From Acidobacteriota bacterium (lineage in GTDB: Bacteria; Acidobacteriota; Vicinamibacteria; Vicinamibacterales; JAKQTR01): DNA of 64,000 nt. The stretch is taken from positions 1 to 64,000 of the forward strand of contig JAPKZO010000005.1 of NCBI GenBank assembly GCA_026393755.1, in the 5' to 3' direction. The notes under the pieces were generated by a model. It did no database searches, had not been told where the DNA came from, and was given only the letters and a program-made list of their open reading frames with translations. A program made the translations under genes and the position numbers. Shown in pieces: positions 43,801 through 52,483 of this stretch; position 1 is the stretch's first letter, and every line of letters begins with the position of its first letter.

Positions 43801-44015
43801 ATCCCTTGACGATTTCAGGATTCCGGCTCGTGGATGGCCGGGCCTCGTACGGGATTGGGCTCGAGACGTTTGCGCTGGGCTTCCCGATCCACTTCGACTG
43901 GTCGTGGCGAACGCTCCTCAACAAGACGTGGGAGGATGTCGTGTTCGCCGGCAGCGGCGGGAGCGCGGCGTTCCGAAAGGCGCGCTTCCAGTTCTGGATC
44001 GGCTACGACTTCTAG
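40872..44015 (+). CDS. Outer-membrane fusion: gluzincin peptidase, beta-propeller, surface-antigen barrel
   Basis: A 1047-residue exported protein. After a signal peptide (about 1-32) comes a peptidase-MA-like domain with HELTH (150-154) and the third ligand E176 in LWVAEGLSDY. Residues 300-600 contain TolB/PD40 propeller repeats (SPSFSPDGRRIAFAALQNG, YAPTFSPDGKTVVYLAR). From about 670 to the end the sequence alternates like a beta-barrel with the surface-antigen/Omp85 look and ends in phenylalanine (RFQFWIGYDF), the usual outer-membrane signal. The peptidase site looks intact. It could degrade or sort proteins at the outer membrane; substrates are unknown. Confidence 0.85.
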   Translation: MPTRLTRTLVAVWLAVGVAMALPGLIADASAQTPFVPYFGKNIVRYDRFDWHIYKTDHFEIYYYTGVEKHLARIAGYAESAYQQISADLKHDLAFKIPLIIFKTHSEFEQENVIPGAAEEGVGAFAESTRNRMLLPLDSPPDLLYHLIVHELTHIFEFDIIPQSLVRQSTPLWVAEGLSDYMTGLWRPIDLMTVRDAATADIIPKMSKLEGYGDTNNPRLVYNLGHAAFEFIESKWGKEGLRQFLFSMRKNVIGGGDSAFQTAFQLDGDDFDQQFDRYLKARFKPFRDKETPADYGKNLAPKPEKSSFMDAFSLEPSPSGDLLATATVNRKDREMDIVLISAKDGKVIRNLTPGFDYRMGFDYIVTPGERWVTIPWMAWAPTGDRLAYVVRKEKYKAIVIQNVLTRKIEKRLELTSVDEPESPSFSPDGRRIAFAALQNGIGDIFTIDLESGKIDNLTKDDFADYAPTFSPDGKTVVYLARISGNEKLFKLDIATGKKTQLTFGTHDDAAAKFADAETIIFPSTATDPNKAIEPEVARNGSIYNLWTLNLKTGELKQWTDAIGGNFSPVILRDGKTTRTAFVSYYKGDYELHMLDRKEATMTANTSDFGAPGPIIDFQAPLSHTLIAENAKRKGSWDKLFLEGRPPVNVGVTSGGNIFGGTAISFTDVLGDKRLDFFASSMSQYRTFAGSMINLEHRLQYALQGYWQDEFYYAQLAGVYYDPIYDPYIDRKYATSTRSNRGVTAFGIYPLSRYSRVEASAGFAYVKESYNDQGLADYSNLYQQQTFGRTLFRNGWYAPLTLAFVQETTVFREFGPLAGSTMRMSYEVAPPVTKNLSWQAVDGDIRKYFKIGSSGLLAIRAKGYKSWGSTPSYTFFGGNSEMRGYDYLQFIGQNAFFGNVELRFPLINAMATPVGILGGVRGVFFANLGGAWFSGAGYKFSTSQAMTLTPIINYQVDAATGSLILDPLTGAPIPIYGDPLTISGFRLVDGRASYGIGLETFALGFPIHFDWSWRTLLNKTWEDVVFAGSGGSAAFRKARFQFWIGYDF

Positions 44016-44021
44016 AGAAAC

Positions 44022-44096
44022 GGGGTCGGACTTTATTTCGTTCTCTGCCAGGCCGCGAGCCGGTTGCAGAAACTGAAATGAGGTCCGGCCCCTTTT
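44022..44096 (+). terminator. Long stem-loop with T-run after the barrel gene, REP-like
   Basis: Two 18-bp arms, GGGGTCGGACTTTATTTC (44022-44039) and GAAATGAGGTCCGGCCCC (44075-44092), are inverted copies with three differences, all of which leave G-U pairs in RNA. The loop is 35 nt. TTTTT follows the right arm. It should terminate the plus-strand gene and may work for nuoI from the other side. The sequence style resembles dispersed repeats found in many GC-rich genomes. Confidence 0.6.
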
Positions 44097-44105
44097 TGTC
44101 GTCTC

Positions 44106-44570
44106 TCAGTGCGTGTAGGGTTCGATGGTGACGCCGTCGTACATGTCGTCAACGCGCATGATCTGGGCATCGCGGCTGTAGCTGCCCAGTTCGTAGTCCT
44201 CGCTCATGACAAGCGCCTTGACCGGCTTGGTCGGGCACACCTCCGAGCAGAGGCCGCAGAAGCTGCACCGCGAGAGATTGAAGTCGAAGTAGTCCAGCAC
44301 CTTGATCTTCAGCCCGGCCTCCCGGTGCCCGCCGAGCGAGATCAGCTCGTCGGGACACGCTTTGGCGCACTGGTCGCAGACAATGCAGGTCTGTGCGCCC
44401 GTGCCGGGCTCGATCTGAAGCCGTAGGACGCCACGAAAACGCGGGGCCACCGGCCGGCGTTCGGACGGGTACTGGAAGGTGAAGGCCGGCTGGGGCGTGT
44501 ACTTGAGCGTCAGCCACAACCCCTTGGCCAAATCCACCAGAAAAATCGAGCGCAGGAAGTCCGTGAACAT
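44106..44570 (-). CDS. nuoI: NADH-quinone oxidoreductase subunit I (NuoI)
   Basis: A 154-residue two-[4Fe-4S] ferredoxin-like subunit of complex I. The clusters are bound by CIVCDQCAKACPDELI and CSFCGLCSEVCPTKPV, and the N-terminus carries the amphipathic GLWLTLKYTPQPAFTFQYPS region with RRPVAPRFRG. It joins the peripheral arm to the membrane arm. It starts in a 1-nt overlap with nuoB (TGATG). The other nuo genes are not in this window. Confidence 0.93.
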   Translation of the reverse strand: MFTDFLRSIFLVDLAKGLWLTLKYTPQPAFTFQYPSERRPVAPRFRGVLRLQIEPGTGAQTCIVCDQCAKACPDELISLGGHREAGLKIKVLDYFDFNLSRCSFCGLCSEVCPTKPVKALVMSEDYELGSYSRDAQIMRVDDMYDGVTIEPYTH

Positions 44571-45106
44571 CAGCCGCGCTCCTCGATGAGAATGGGCTCG
44601 GTCCCACCCAGATGGATCGCCCGTGGCTTGCGGAGCGTGGTGTTCTCCTTCTGGATCTTGTCCTGCAACCTCATGATCCCGTAGAAGAGCGCTTCTGGCC
44701 GCGGGGGACAGCCGGACACGTACACGTCAACAGGGACCACCTTGTCGACGCCCTGCAGGACGCTGTAGGTCGGAAACGGCCCGCCCGCATTCGAGCAACT
44801 GCCCATCGAAATCACCCATTTCGGCTCCGGCATCTGGTCGTACAGCCGCCTCAGCACCGGCGCCATCTTCTTGGTGACGGTGCCGGCGACGATCATCAGG
44901 TCGGCCTGACGGGGAGAGGCCCGGAAGACTTCCGACCCGAACCGCGCAATGTCGAAGCGCGATCCGCCCGCCGCGATCATTTCGATGGCGCAGCACGCCA
45001 GGCCGAATCCCATCGGCCAGAGCGAGTTCTTGCGGGCCCATGCGAGCACGCTGTCGAGGTTCGTGGTGATGATGTTGTCCGCGAACCGGTGATCGATCAG
45101 ACCCAT
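44570..45106 (-). CDS. nuoB: NADH-quinone oxidoreductase subunit B (NuoB)
   Basis: A 178-residue NuoB that holds the terminal N2 [4Fe-4S] cluster next to the quinone site. The ligands are the CC pair 38-39 ([12 protein letters not shown]), C104 ([16 protein letters not shown]) and C133 ([14 protein letters not shown]). [20 protein letters not shown] is also standard. Direct nuoB-nuoI linkage is not the usual nuo order. Confidence 0.95.
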   Translation of the reverse strand: MGLIDHRFADNIITTNLDSVLAWARKNSLWPMGFGLACCAIEMIAAGGSRFDIARFGSEVFRASPRQADLMIVAGTVTKKMAPVLRRLYDQMPEPKWVISMGSCSNAGGPFPTYSVLQGVDKVVPVDVYVSGCPPRPEALFYGIMRLQDKIQKENTTLRKPRAIHLGGTEPILIEERG

Positions 45107-45187
45107 TTCGACATCCTCGCTGCCGGGGACCCATATGTGGAGGGGAAGACAGGCGCCCCTGCCCGTGACACCAGACGGAAGACGCGG

Positions 45188-45448
45188 CTACTTCTGATAG
45201 TACTCCGCGTTCTTCGGGATGAAATGCTTCCACTTCTCGGGGGTTTCGTCCAGCGCAAAAATGGCCTCGACCGGGCACGCCGGCACGCATGCGCCGCAGT
45301 CGATGCACTCATCCGGATGGATATAGAGCATGTCCGCGGTCTGGAACTCAGGTTCGTCTTTCCGCGGGTGGATGCAGTCAACCGGACACACATCCACGCA
45401 GGCAGTGTCTTTGGTCCCCACGCACGGCTCGCAAATAATGTACGCCAT
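45188..45448 (-). CDS. Ferredoxin, 7Fe/8Fe type (FdxA-like)
   Basis: An 86-residue ferredoxin. ICEPCVGTKDTACVDVCPVD carries the first cluster (longer first loop, as in FdxA) and DECIDCGACVPACPVEAI the second. ATG at 45448 gives MAYIICEPC, the usual N-terminus. It lies 81 bp upstream of nuoB on the same strand. It could serve IorAB or the hydrogenase, but that is only a guess. Confidence 0.92.
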   Translation of the reverse strand: MAYIICEPCVGTKDTACVDVCPVDCIHPRKDEPEFQTADMLYIHPDECIDCGACVPACPVEAIFALDETPEKWKHFIPKNAEYYQK

Positions 45449-45512
45449 CCTCGCCTTTCTCCGTTGCGCCCTCACACCACGATATCAAACTATCGCGGCC
45501 TCCATTCGGCCG

Positions 45513-46220
45513 TCAAGCCACGGTCTGCCCCGGCTGCATCTCGACGACCTCGACACCCAGCGGCGCCACCAGCTCGCGCAGCTGCTCAGGCCTGCCGGTG
45601 AGGACGGGGAACGTTCCGTAGTGCATGGGAAAGACCGCGCGCACCCCCAGCAACTCGGCGGCCTTCGCGGCCGCGGCCGGGTCCATCGTAAACAGATCGC
45701 CAATCGGCAGGAACGCGATCGACGGGTTGTAGAGCTCCCTGATGAGGCGCATATCGCCGAACACGGAGGTGTCGCCTGCAAAGTAGATCGTGAGGCCATT
45801 GCCGAACCGCAAGACGTACCCGGCCGCCTCGCCCAGGTATGTTGCCGCCCCGTTTTCCACGAAGCTGGAACTGTGGCGGGCATCGACCATCGTGATCCTG
45901 ACTCCGCCGTGTTCTTGCGTGCCGCCCTTGTTCATCCCCGACGTCTTCGTCACGCCCTGCCTGCCGAGCCAGTCGCACAACTCGAAGATCCCGACTACCG
46001 TTGCCCCGGTTGCCTTCGCGACGGCGGCGACGTCGTGCACGTGGTCGAAGTGCCCGTGCGTCACCAGGATCAGATCAACGGCGTCGATTGTCCTGAAAGC
46101 CGGCGGACAGGAGGGGTTTCCGTCCAGCCAGGGGTCGAGCAGGATGCGGCGCCCCTCGGGCGACACCAGCAGAAACGTCGAATGTCCCAACCACGTCACC
46201 GACAGCCCTGACAGCAGCAT
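45513..46220 (-). CDS. UPF0173-type metal-dependent hydrolase (metallo-beta-lactamase fold)
   Basis: A 235-residue protein of the YtkL/UPF0173 family. The N-terminus VTWLGHSTFLLVSPEGRRIL is followed by LVTHGHFDHVHDV with the HxHxDH metal site, DARHSSSF, and YFAGDTSVFGDM. Start ATG at 46220 gives MLLSGLSVTWLGH. TATACT (46282-46287, minus strand) may be its -10 box. The substrate is unknown. Confidence 0.9.
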   Translation of the reverse strand: MLLSGLSVTWLGHSTFLLVSPEGRRILLDPWLDGNPSCPPAFRTIDAVDLILVTHGHFDHVHDVAAVAKATGATVVGIFELCDWLGRQGVTKTSGMNKGGTQEHGGVRITMVDARHSSSFVENGAATYLGEAAGYVLRFGNGLTIYFAGDTSVFGDMRLIRELYNPSIAFLPIGDLFTMDPAAAAKAAELLGVRAVFPMHYGTFPVLTGRPEQLRELVAPLGVEVVEMQPGQTVA

Positions 46221-46451
46221 GGCATCACCCCGCGGAAGAAGAGACCCCTGCGGCGCCACGGTGGCGCAGGATCCATGGGAGAGTATAGCAGCGGCGCCGT
46301 CGAAGGTGAGACCGTCAGAACAGTGTATGATCGGAATCTGGCCGGAGCCCGGCTGTGGGCCCGGCAGAAACCCCGCTCCCTGCGCTTCGGCGTGTCCCGA
46401 CTTGATCTTGGGCGGGCCGGCGGCGTGGCGTTCATCGCCCATAACGATTTC

Positions 46452-47366
<915 letters not shown>

Positions 47367-47394
47367 CGGACGGCCTCGGATTGAATCTGGGCCC

Positions 47395-48471
47395 ATGCTC
47401 ACGGCGGCAGCAGGGAAACAGACGACCGACATGGCAGCAACGACGACACCGGATCACATCAGCCGACAGCTGGGCAGCACGCCGAAGGCGACGCTCCTCG
47501 ACATGCTCGCCAAGATGCTGCTGGGGCGGCGTTTCGAAGAGAAGTGCGCCGAGATGTACGCGCTTCAGAACATCGGCGGCTTCTGTCACCTGTATATCGG
47601 CCAGGAGGCGGTCGCGGTTGGCGCGCTGTCGACGCTCCGGCCGGACGATGCCATCTTCACGTCATACCGGGACCACGTGCACGCGATCGTTAAAGGCTGC
47701 GATCCCGGCCGCGTGATGGCCGAGCTGTTCGGGCGCCGGGATGGGGTCTCGAAGGGCAAGGGCGGGTCGATGCACCTGTTCGACCGCCAGGTGGGCCTGT
47801 ATGGCGGGCACGCGATCGTCGGCGGTCACATTCCCCTCGCCACCGGGGTCGCCTTCGCCAGCAAGTACCAGCAGACCGACCGGGTGACGCTGTGCTTCTT
47901 CGGGGAAGCCGCCGTCAACATCGGCGCCTTCCACGAATCACTGAACATGGCCGCCCTCTGGAAGCTGCCCTGCATCTACATCGTCGAGAACAACCGGTAC
48001 GGCATGGGCACCTCCATCGAGCGCGCCTCGGCCATCTATGACGTGGCCGCGCGGGCGTCGGCCTACGACATGGCCAGCGAGACCGTCGACGGCATGGACG
48101 TGCTGGCTGTTCGGGACTGTGTCGGCCGCGCGGTCGAACGAGTCCGGAGCGAGCACGCGCCCACGCTCATCGAGGCGCGGTGCTACCGGTTCATGGGCCA
48201 CTCGATGTCGGACCCCGTGCACGGGCACTACCGCACGAAAGAGGAAGTCGAAGAGCAGAAGCTGCAGGATCCGATCAAGGCGTATTTCGGCCGCCTGCTG
48301 GCTGCGGGTCTCATTGACCAGAACGGTCTCCTCGAGTTGGACCGTGAGGCGCGGGAGACGGTCGAGCGGGCCATCCGGTTTGCCGAGGCCAGCCCGGAAC
48401 CATCGGCCGACGATCTCTACGCCGACGTGTACGCGGAGCCGTACGGCCCCTTCCGAAAGAGTGAAGCGTAG
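47395..48471 (+). CDS. pdhA: Pyruvate dehydrogenase E1 alpha subunit
   Basis: A 358-residue TPP-dependent E1 alpha. FEEKCAEMYALQNIGGFCHL and GQEAVAVG open the domain; the Mg/TPP site is seen in LCFFGEAAVNIGAFHESLNM with YIVENNRYGMGTSIERAS, and the phosphorylation-loop region is YRFMGHSMSDPVHGHYRTKE. It decarboxylates pyruvate with PdhB and passes acetyl to E2. Start could be 47431 (MAATTT) instead of 47395. It lies 2 nt before pdhB. Confidence 0.94.
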   Translation: MLTAAAGKQTTDMAATTTPDHISRQLGSTPKATLLDMLAKMLLGRRFEEKCAEMYALQNIGGFCHLYIGQEAVAVGALSTLRPDDAIFTSYRDHVHAIVKGCDPGRVMAELFGRRDGVSKGKGGSMHLFDRQVGLYGGHAIVGGHIPLATGVAFASKYQQTDRVTLCFFGEAAVNIGAFHESLNMAALWKLPCIYIVENNRYGMGTSIERASAIYDVAARASAYDMASETVDGMDVLAVRDCVGRAVERVRSEHAPTLIEARCYRFMGHSMSDPVHGHYRTKEEVEEQKLQDPIKAYFGRLLAAGLIDQNGLLELDREARETVERAIRFAEASPEPSADDLYADVYAEPYGPFRKSEA

Positions 48472-48473
48472 CC

Positions 48474-49454
48474 ATGCCGCTGATCACCTACCGCGACGCG
48501 TTGAACCAGGCCCTGCGCGAAGAGCTCCGCCGCGACCCGAACGTGTTTCTGATGGGTGAGGAAGTGGGCGTCTATCAGGGCGCATACAAGGTCAGCAAGG
48601 ACCTCCTGCAGGAATTCGGCGAGCGCCGCATCATCGACACGCCGATCACGGAGGAAGGCTTCACGGGCGTCGGCATCGGGGCGGCGATGGTCGGCTTGAG
48701 GCCGGTCATCGAGATGATGACGTGGAACTTCTCGCTGCTGGCCATGGACCAGATTATCAACGGCGCCGCCAAACTGCTGTACATGTCGGGCGGCCAGTTC
48801 AGTATTCCCATCGTTGTGCGCGGTCCGGGAGGAGCGGCCCACCAGCTCGCCGCGCAGCACTCGCAGTCGATTGAGTCGTGGTACGCGCACGTCCCCGGAC
48901 TGAAGGTCGTGGCGCCATCGACGCCGTACGACGCGAAGGGCCTGCTCAAGAGCGCCATCCGGGATAACGACCCGGTGATCTTCTTCGAGGGCGAGACGCT
49001 GTATGGATCGAAGGGCGAGGTGCCGGCCGAGGAGTACACGATTCCGATCGGGGTCGCCGACATCAAGCGCCAGGGCACCGACGTGACGCTGGTCGCCTGG
49101 TCGAAGATGGTGATGGTCGCGATGAAGGCAGCCGAACAGCTGGCCGCCGAGGGCATTTCGTGCGAGATCGTCGACCCGCGATCGTTGCGGCCGTTCGACA
49201 ACGCCCCAATCCTGGCGTCGATCGCCAAGACGAACCGCTGCGTGATTGTCGAGGAAGGGTGGCCCTACGCCGGGCTCGGAGCACAGATCGCGTACCAGAT
49301 TCAACAGTCGGCGTTCGACGATCTGGATGCCCCGGTCACGCGCGTCACCGGGGCGGATGTGCCGATGCCCTACGCCCGGAATCTCGAGCACCTCGCCATG
49401 CCGTCGCCCGCCAGCGTGGTGGCGGCCGTTCGAGAAGTGCTGTATCGGAGTTAG
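48474..49454 (+). CDS. pdhB: Pyruvate dehydrogenase E1 beta subunit
   Basis: A 326-residue E1 beta. ITYRDALNQALREELRRDPN, FLMGEEVGVYQGAYKVSKDL, and TPITEEGFTGVGIGAAMVGL are classic; the C-terminal domain has VTLVAWSKMVMVAMKAAEQL and EEGWPYAGLGAQIA. Length is normal. It lies 2 nt after pdhA and 19 nt before pdhC. Confidence 0.95.
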   Translation: MPLITYRDALNQALREELRRDPNVFLMGEEVGVYQGAYKVSKDLLQEFGERRIIDTPITEEGFTGVGIGAAMVGLRPVIEMMTWNFSLLAMDQIINGAAKLLYMSGGQFSIPIVVRGPGGAAHQLAAQHSQSIESWYAHVPGLKVVAPSTPYDAKGLLKSAIRDNDPVIFFEGETLYGSKGEVPAEEYTIPIGVADIKRQGTDVTLVAWSKMVMVAMKAAEQLAAEGISCEIVDPRSLRPFDNAPILASIAKTNRCVIVEEGWPYAGLGAQIAYQIQQSAFDDLDAPVTRVTGADVPMPYARNLEHLAMPSPASVVAAVREVLYRS

Positions 49455-49473
49455 GGATCAGGAGGTTCATTCC

Positions 49474-50730
49474 ATGGCTTCCCGCGTCGTGATGCCGAAG
49501 TTGAGTGACACCATGGAGGAGGGCCGCATCCTCCGGTGGATCAAGAACGAAGGTGATCCGGTCGAAACCGGCCAGGCGCTGGCCGAAGTGGAAACCGACA
49601 AGGCCACTGTCGAGATGGAGGCCTACACCAGCGGTATCGTGCGGAAACTGGTGGCGGCCGAGGGCGCGTTCGTCAAGGTAGGCCAGCAGATCGCGGTGAT
49701 TGGCACGGCCGACGAGGATATTTCGGCGCTGCTGCCGGGGCCGGCTGCCGCCGCCCCCGTCGCGAACGCGTCGGCCAGTCCGGCGACACTCGTGGCCGCG
49801 ACGCCTCCTCAGATCCTGACTGCACCCGCGGAGCAGTCGCCGGCCGGCCGCCATCTGAGGGCTTCCCCGCTCGCCATGCGCATGGCTGCCGAATCCGGCG
49901 TCGATCTCAGGAACCTGCACGGGACAGGTCCCCAGGGCCGCATCGTCAAGCGCGATATCGAGGCGGCACAGACGGCCGGGACGCCTCAGACGGGCGCGAC
50001 AGAATCGGCGGGGCCAGCGTGGCGTTCGCGTTCGCTCGACACGCCCGGCGCCGTGCAAGAATCGCAGGAGATCGAACTGTCGGCGATCCGGCGGACCATT
50101 GCCAAGCGACTCGTGCAAAGCAAGGGTCCGGTCCCGCACTTCTATCTCACGATCGACGTCGCGATGGATCGCGTATGGGACGCCTACCAGGCGTTGCGTG
50201 CCGAGCGATCCTCCATCTCCATCAACGACATCGTGATCAAGGCGACAGCCCTGGCGCTGCGGCAGCACCCTGACATCAACGCCTCATTCGGCGGCGATCA
50301 CGTCACGCAGTTCGCGCGGGTGCACATCGGCATGGCGGTGGCGCTCGACGATGGCCTGATCACTCCGGTGCTGCGGGATGCGGACGTGAAGCCGATCGAG
50401 GAGATTTCCGCAGAATCGCGGATCCTGACGGAGCGGGCGCGTGCGCGCACGCTTCAGCCGAGCGAATACACCGGCGCCACGTTCTCCGTGTCCAATCTCG
50501 GCATGATGGACATCGATGAGTTCTCGGCCATCATCAATCCGCCCGAGGCCGCCATTCTGGCCGTCGGCGCAGTTCGACAGGTGCCGGTGGTTGTCGACGG
50601 CGAGGTCAGAGCCGGTTACCGCATGAAGGCGACCTTGTCGGTCGACCACCGAGTGGCGGACGGCGCCGGCGGTGCACGCTTCCTCCAGACGCTCAGGCGG
50701 TACCTCGAGAATCCGCTGTTGATGGCGTAG
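49474..50730 (+). CDS. pdhC: Pyruvate dehydrogenase E2, dihydrolipoamide acetyltransferase
   Basis: A 418-residue E2 with one lipoyl domain (1-80; lipoyl-lysine in ETDKATVEM), an Ala/Pro linker, a peripheral subunit-binding domain (HLRASPLAMRMAAESGVDL, then GTGPQGRIVKRDIEAA) and a catalytic domain ending in SVDHRVADGAGGARFLQTL, with the HxxxDG active site. ATG at 49474 has AGGAGG 8 nt upstream. The last 38 nt overlap the end of the convergent PLP gene. No lipoamide dehydrogenase gene is in this window. Confidence 0.95.
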   Translation: MASRVVMPKLSDTMEEGRILRWIKNEGDPVETGQALAEVETDKATVEMEAYTSGIVRKLVAAEGAFVKVGQQIAVIGTADEDISALLPGPAAAAPVANASASPATLVAATPPQILTAPAEQSPAGRHLRASPLAMRMAAESGVDLRNLHGTGPQGRIVKRDIEAAQTAGTPQTGATESAGPAWRSRSLDTPGAVQESQEIELSAIRRTIAKRLVQSKGPVPHFYLTIDVAMDRVWDAYQALRAERSSISINDIVIKATALALRQHPDINASFGGDHVTQFARVHIGMAVALDDGLITPVLRDADVKPIEEISAESRILTERARARTLQPSEYTGATFSVSNLGMMDIDEFSAIINPPEAAILAVGAVRQVPVVVDGEVRAGYRMKATLSVDHRVADGAGGARFLQTLRRYLENPLLMA

Positions 50731-51694
50731 GGGAAGGAGCCCCCAGGATCCTCCGCAGTACCGTGGTGTCCATGTTGCCGCCGCTCATGACGCACACCAC
50801 GGTCTTGTTGGCCAGCTCGCCACGCAGCTTCCACGCAGCCATCAGAGGGGCCGCGCCGGCGCCTTCGGCCAGATTGTGCGTCGCGCGCAGCGCCAGTCTG
50901 ACACCCTCGGCCAGTTCGTCCTCGGTCAGCGTGACGACGTCGTCGAGTTCACGCGTGAGCAGGTCGAAGGTCAGGTCGAACGTGACGCGGGTGGCCACGC
51001 CCTCGGCGAGCGTGTCAGCGTACTCGCCCACCACGCGCGTGCCCGATCGCCACGATCGCGCGAACGCGTCCGCCCTGGCCGCCTGCACGCCGATGATGCG
51101 CGTGGAGTTGCCGATCGCGGTTCGAACGGTCACCAGCCCGGACGCCCCGCTCCCGCCGCCAATCGGCACGAACACGACGTCGACGCGCGGCAGTTCCTCG
51201 AAGATTTCGAGCGCGTAGGTGCCCACGCCGGCCAGCAGCAGCGGCTCGTTGGCCGGGTGGACGTACCGGTACCCCCGTTCGAGCGCATCCTGCTCGCATC
51301 TCACCCGTGCCTCGTCGAAGTCGCGGCCGTGCTCGACGAGCGTCGCGCCGTACCCCCGCATGGCCTCGTTCTTCTCGGGGTTGTTGCCGACCGGCACGTA
51401 GATCGTGCAGGGCACATGCCGCAGGTGGCACGCCATCGCCAGCGACTGGCCGTGATTGCCCGTCGACGCGGTCGCCACGCCCGCGCGACATTCGCTCGCC
51501 CCAAGCGTCGCCACCAGGTTCAACCCGCCGCGAATCTTGAACGCGCCGGTCGGATTGTGATTTTCGTGCTTGACGTAGACCGCGGTCCCGATTTCCGACG
51601 TCAGCAGCGGATGCGACAACAGCGGCGTGGGCCGCAAATGCCGGTACACGCGGGGCCGCGCATCGTAGATATCGTGTAGCGTCGGTGGTTCCAT
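50693..51694 (-). CDS. PLP-dependent threonine/serine dehydratase-like protein
   Basis: A 333-residue fold type II PLP enzyme. TPLLSHPLLTSEIG and the PLP lysine in NPTGAFKIRGGLNLV are followed by ATASTGNHGQSLA and VFVPIGGGSGASGL, the usual dehydratase motifs. No regulatory ACT domain is present, so a catabolic threonine/serine dehydratase or a racemase is likely. Its 3' end overlaps pdhC from the opposite strand by 38 nt. Confidence 0.88.
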   Translation of the reverse strand: MEPPTLHDIYDARPRVYRHLRPTPLLSHPLLTSEIGTAVYVKHENHNPTGAFKIRGGLNLVATLGASECRAGVATASTGNHGQSLAMACHLRHVPCTIYVPVGNNPEKNEAMRGYGATLVEHGRDFDEARVRCEQDALERGYRYVHPANEPLLLAGVGTYALEIFEELPRVDVVFVPIGGGSGASGLVTVRTAIGNSTRIIGVQAARADAFARSWRSGTRVVGEYADTLAEGVATRVTFDLTFDLLTRELDDVVTLTEDELAEGVRLALRATHNLAEGAGAAPLMAAWKLRGELANKTVVCVMSGGNMDTTVLRRILGAPSPTPSTADSRGTA

Positions 51695-51822
51695 CCGTGT
51701 CGCCTCTCGTGGCGGCTCAATCGGCCGCGCCGCTCTGCCTGGTGCCGCCTGCTATCTTCTCACGGCGACGGTCGAAGGACGAGCATCACCGGGCCGCTCC
51801 GCTTTTTGTGGCCCGGCCGGGA

Positions 51823-51828
51823 TATGAT
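51823..51828 (+). promoter_or_regulatory. Likely -10 box of the LON-domain gene
   Basis: TATGAT lies 25 nt before the ATG at 51854 and predicts transcription from about 51835. It makes the earlier in-frame starts (51806, 51824, 51833) less likely. Confidence 0.4.
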
Positions 51829-51853
51829 CCGGATGTCGTCCGGGACCATCATC

Positions 51854-52480
51854 ATGCTGTCTGCCGTGTTGCCCATCTTCCCGCTCCCCAACGCCGTGTT
51901 GTTCCCCGGCGTGTTCCTGCCGCTCCATATCTTCGAAACACCGTTTCGCGAAATGGTGGCCGACGTGCTGGCGGGCGACCGTCTCATCGGCATGGTGCTG
52001 CTGAAGCCAGGGTGGGACCGCGAACCGACCGAATCCCCCTCGGTCTTTTCGATCGGCTGTGCCGGCCTGATCAGCCACGTCGAACACCTGGACGACGGCC
52101 GGTACAACATCGTGCTCCGCGGCATCGATCGCTTTCGCATCCTCGAGGAGGACGTCGAGCGCTCGTATCGGCTGGCCAGGGTCGACTACCTGGTGGACAC
52201 GCTGACGGCGGTCGATCGCGAAGGGCTCCGGCAGCAGCGCCATCGGCTTGAACGGCTGCTGACGGTCTCGGCCGAAGCCCCCGACCATCCGTTTCCGTCC
52301 AGCCTCTCTGACGAAGGCGTCATCAACGCGCTCGCGCAGTACCTCGATCTCGAACCGATCGAGCGTCAGGCGCTTCTCGAATGCCACAACGTGTCGAGCC
52401 GGGCCGATGCGCTCGCCGAACTGCTCGAGATGAAGGCGATGGCCCAGTCGGCGCCGCCGGGACGGGGGCTGCTGCACTGA
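51854..52480 (+). CDS. LON substrate-binding domain protein
   Basis: A 208-residue protein made of the N-terminal domain of Lon protease without ATPase or protease. VLPIFPLPNAVLFPGVFLPL, HIFETPFREMVADVL and GCAGLISHVEHLDDGRYNIV, then LRGIDRFRI, are typical. A short helical region follows (LLEMKAMAQS). Such stand-alone LON proteins are common but their role is unknown. Starts at 51833 or 51824 would add a few residues. Confidence 0.9.
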   Translation: MLSAVLPIFPLPNAVLFPGVFLPLHIFETPFREMVADVLAGDRLIGMVLLKPGWDREPTESPSVFSIGCAGLISHVEHLDDGRYNIVLRGIDRFRILEEDVERSYRLARVDYLVDTLTAVDREGLRQQRHRLERLLTVSAEAPDHPFPSSLSDEGVINALAQYLDLEPIERQALLECHNVSSRADALAELLEMKAMAQSAPPGRGLLH

Positions 52481-52483
52481 GCG

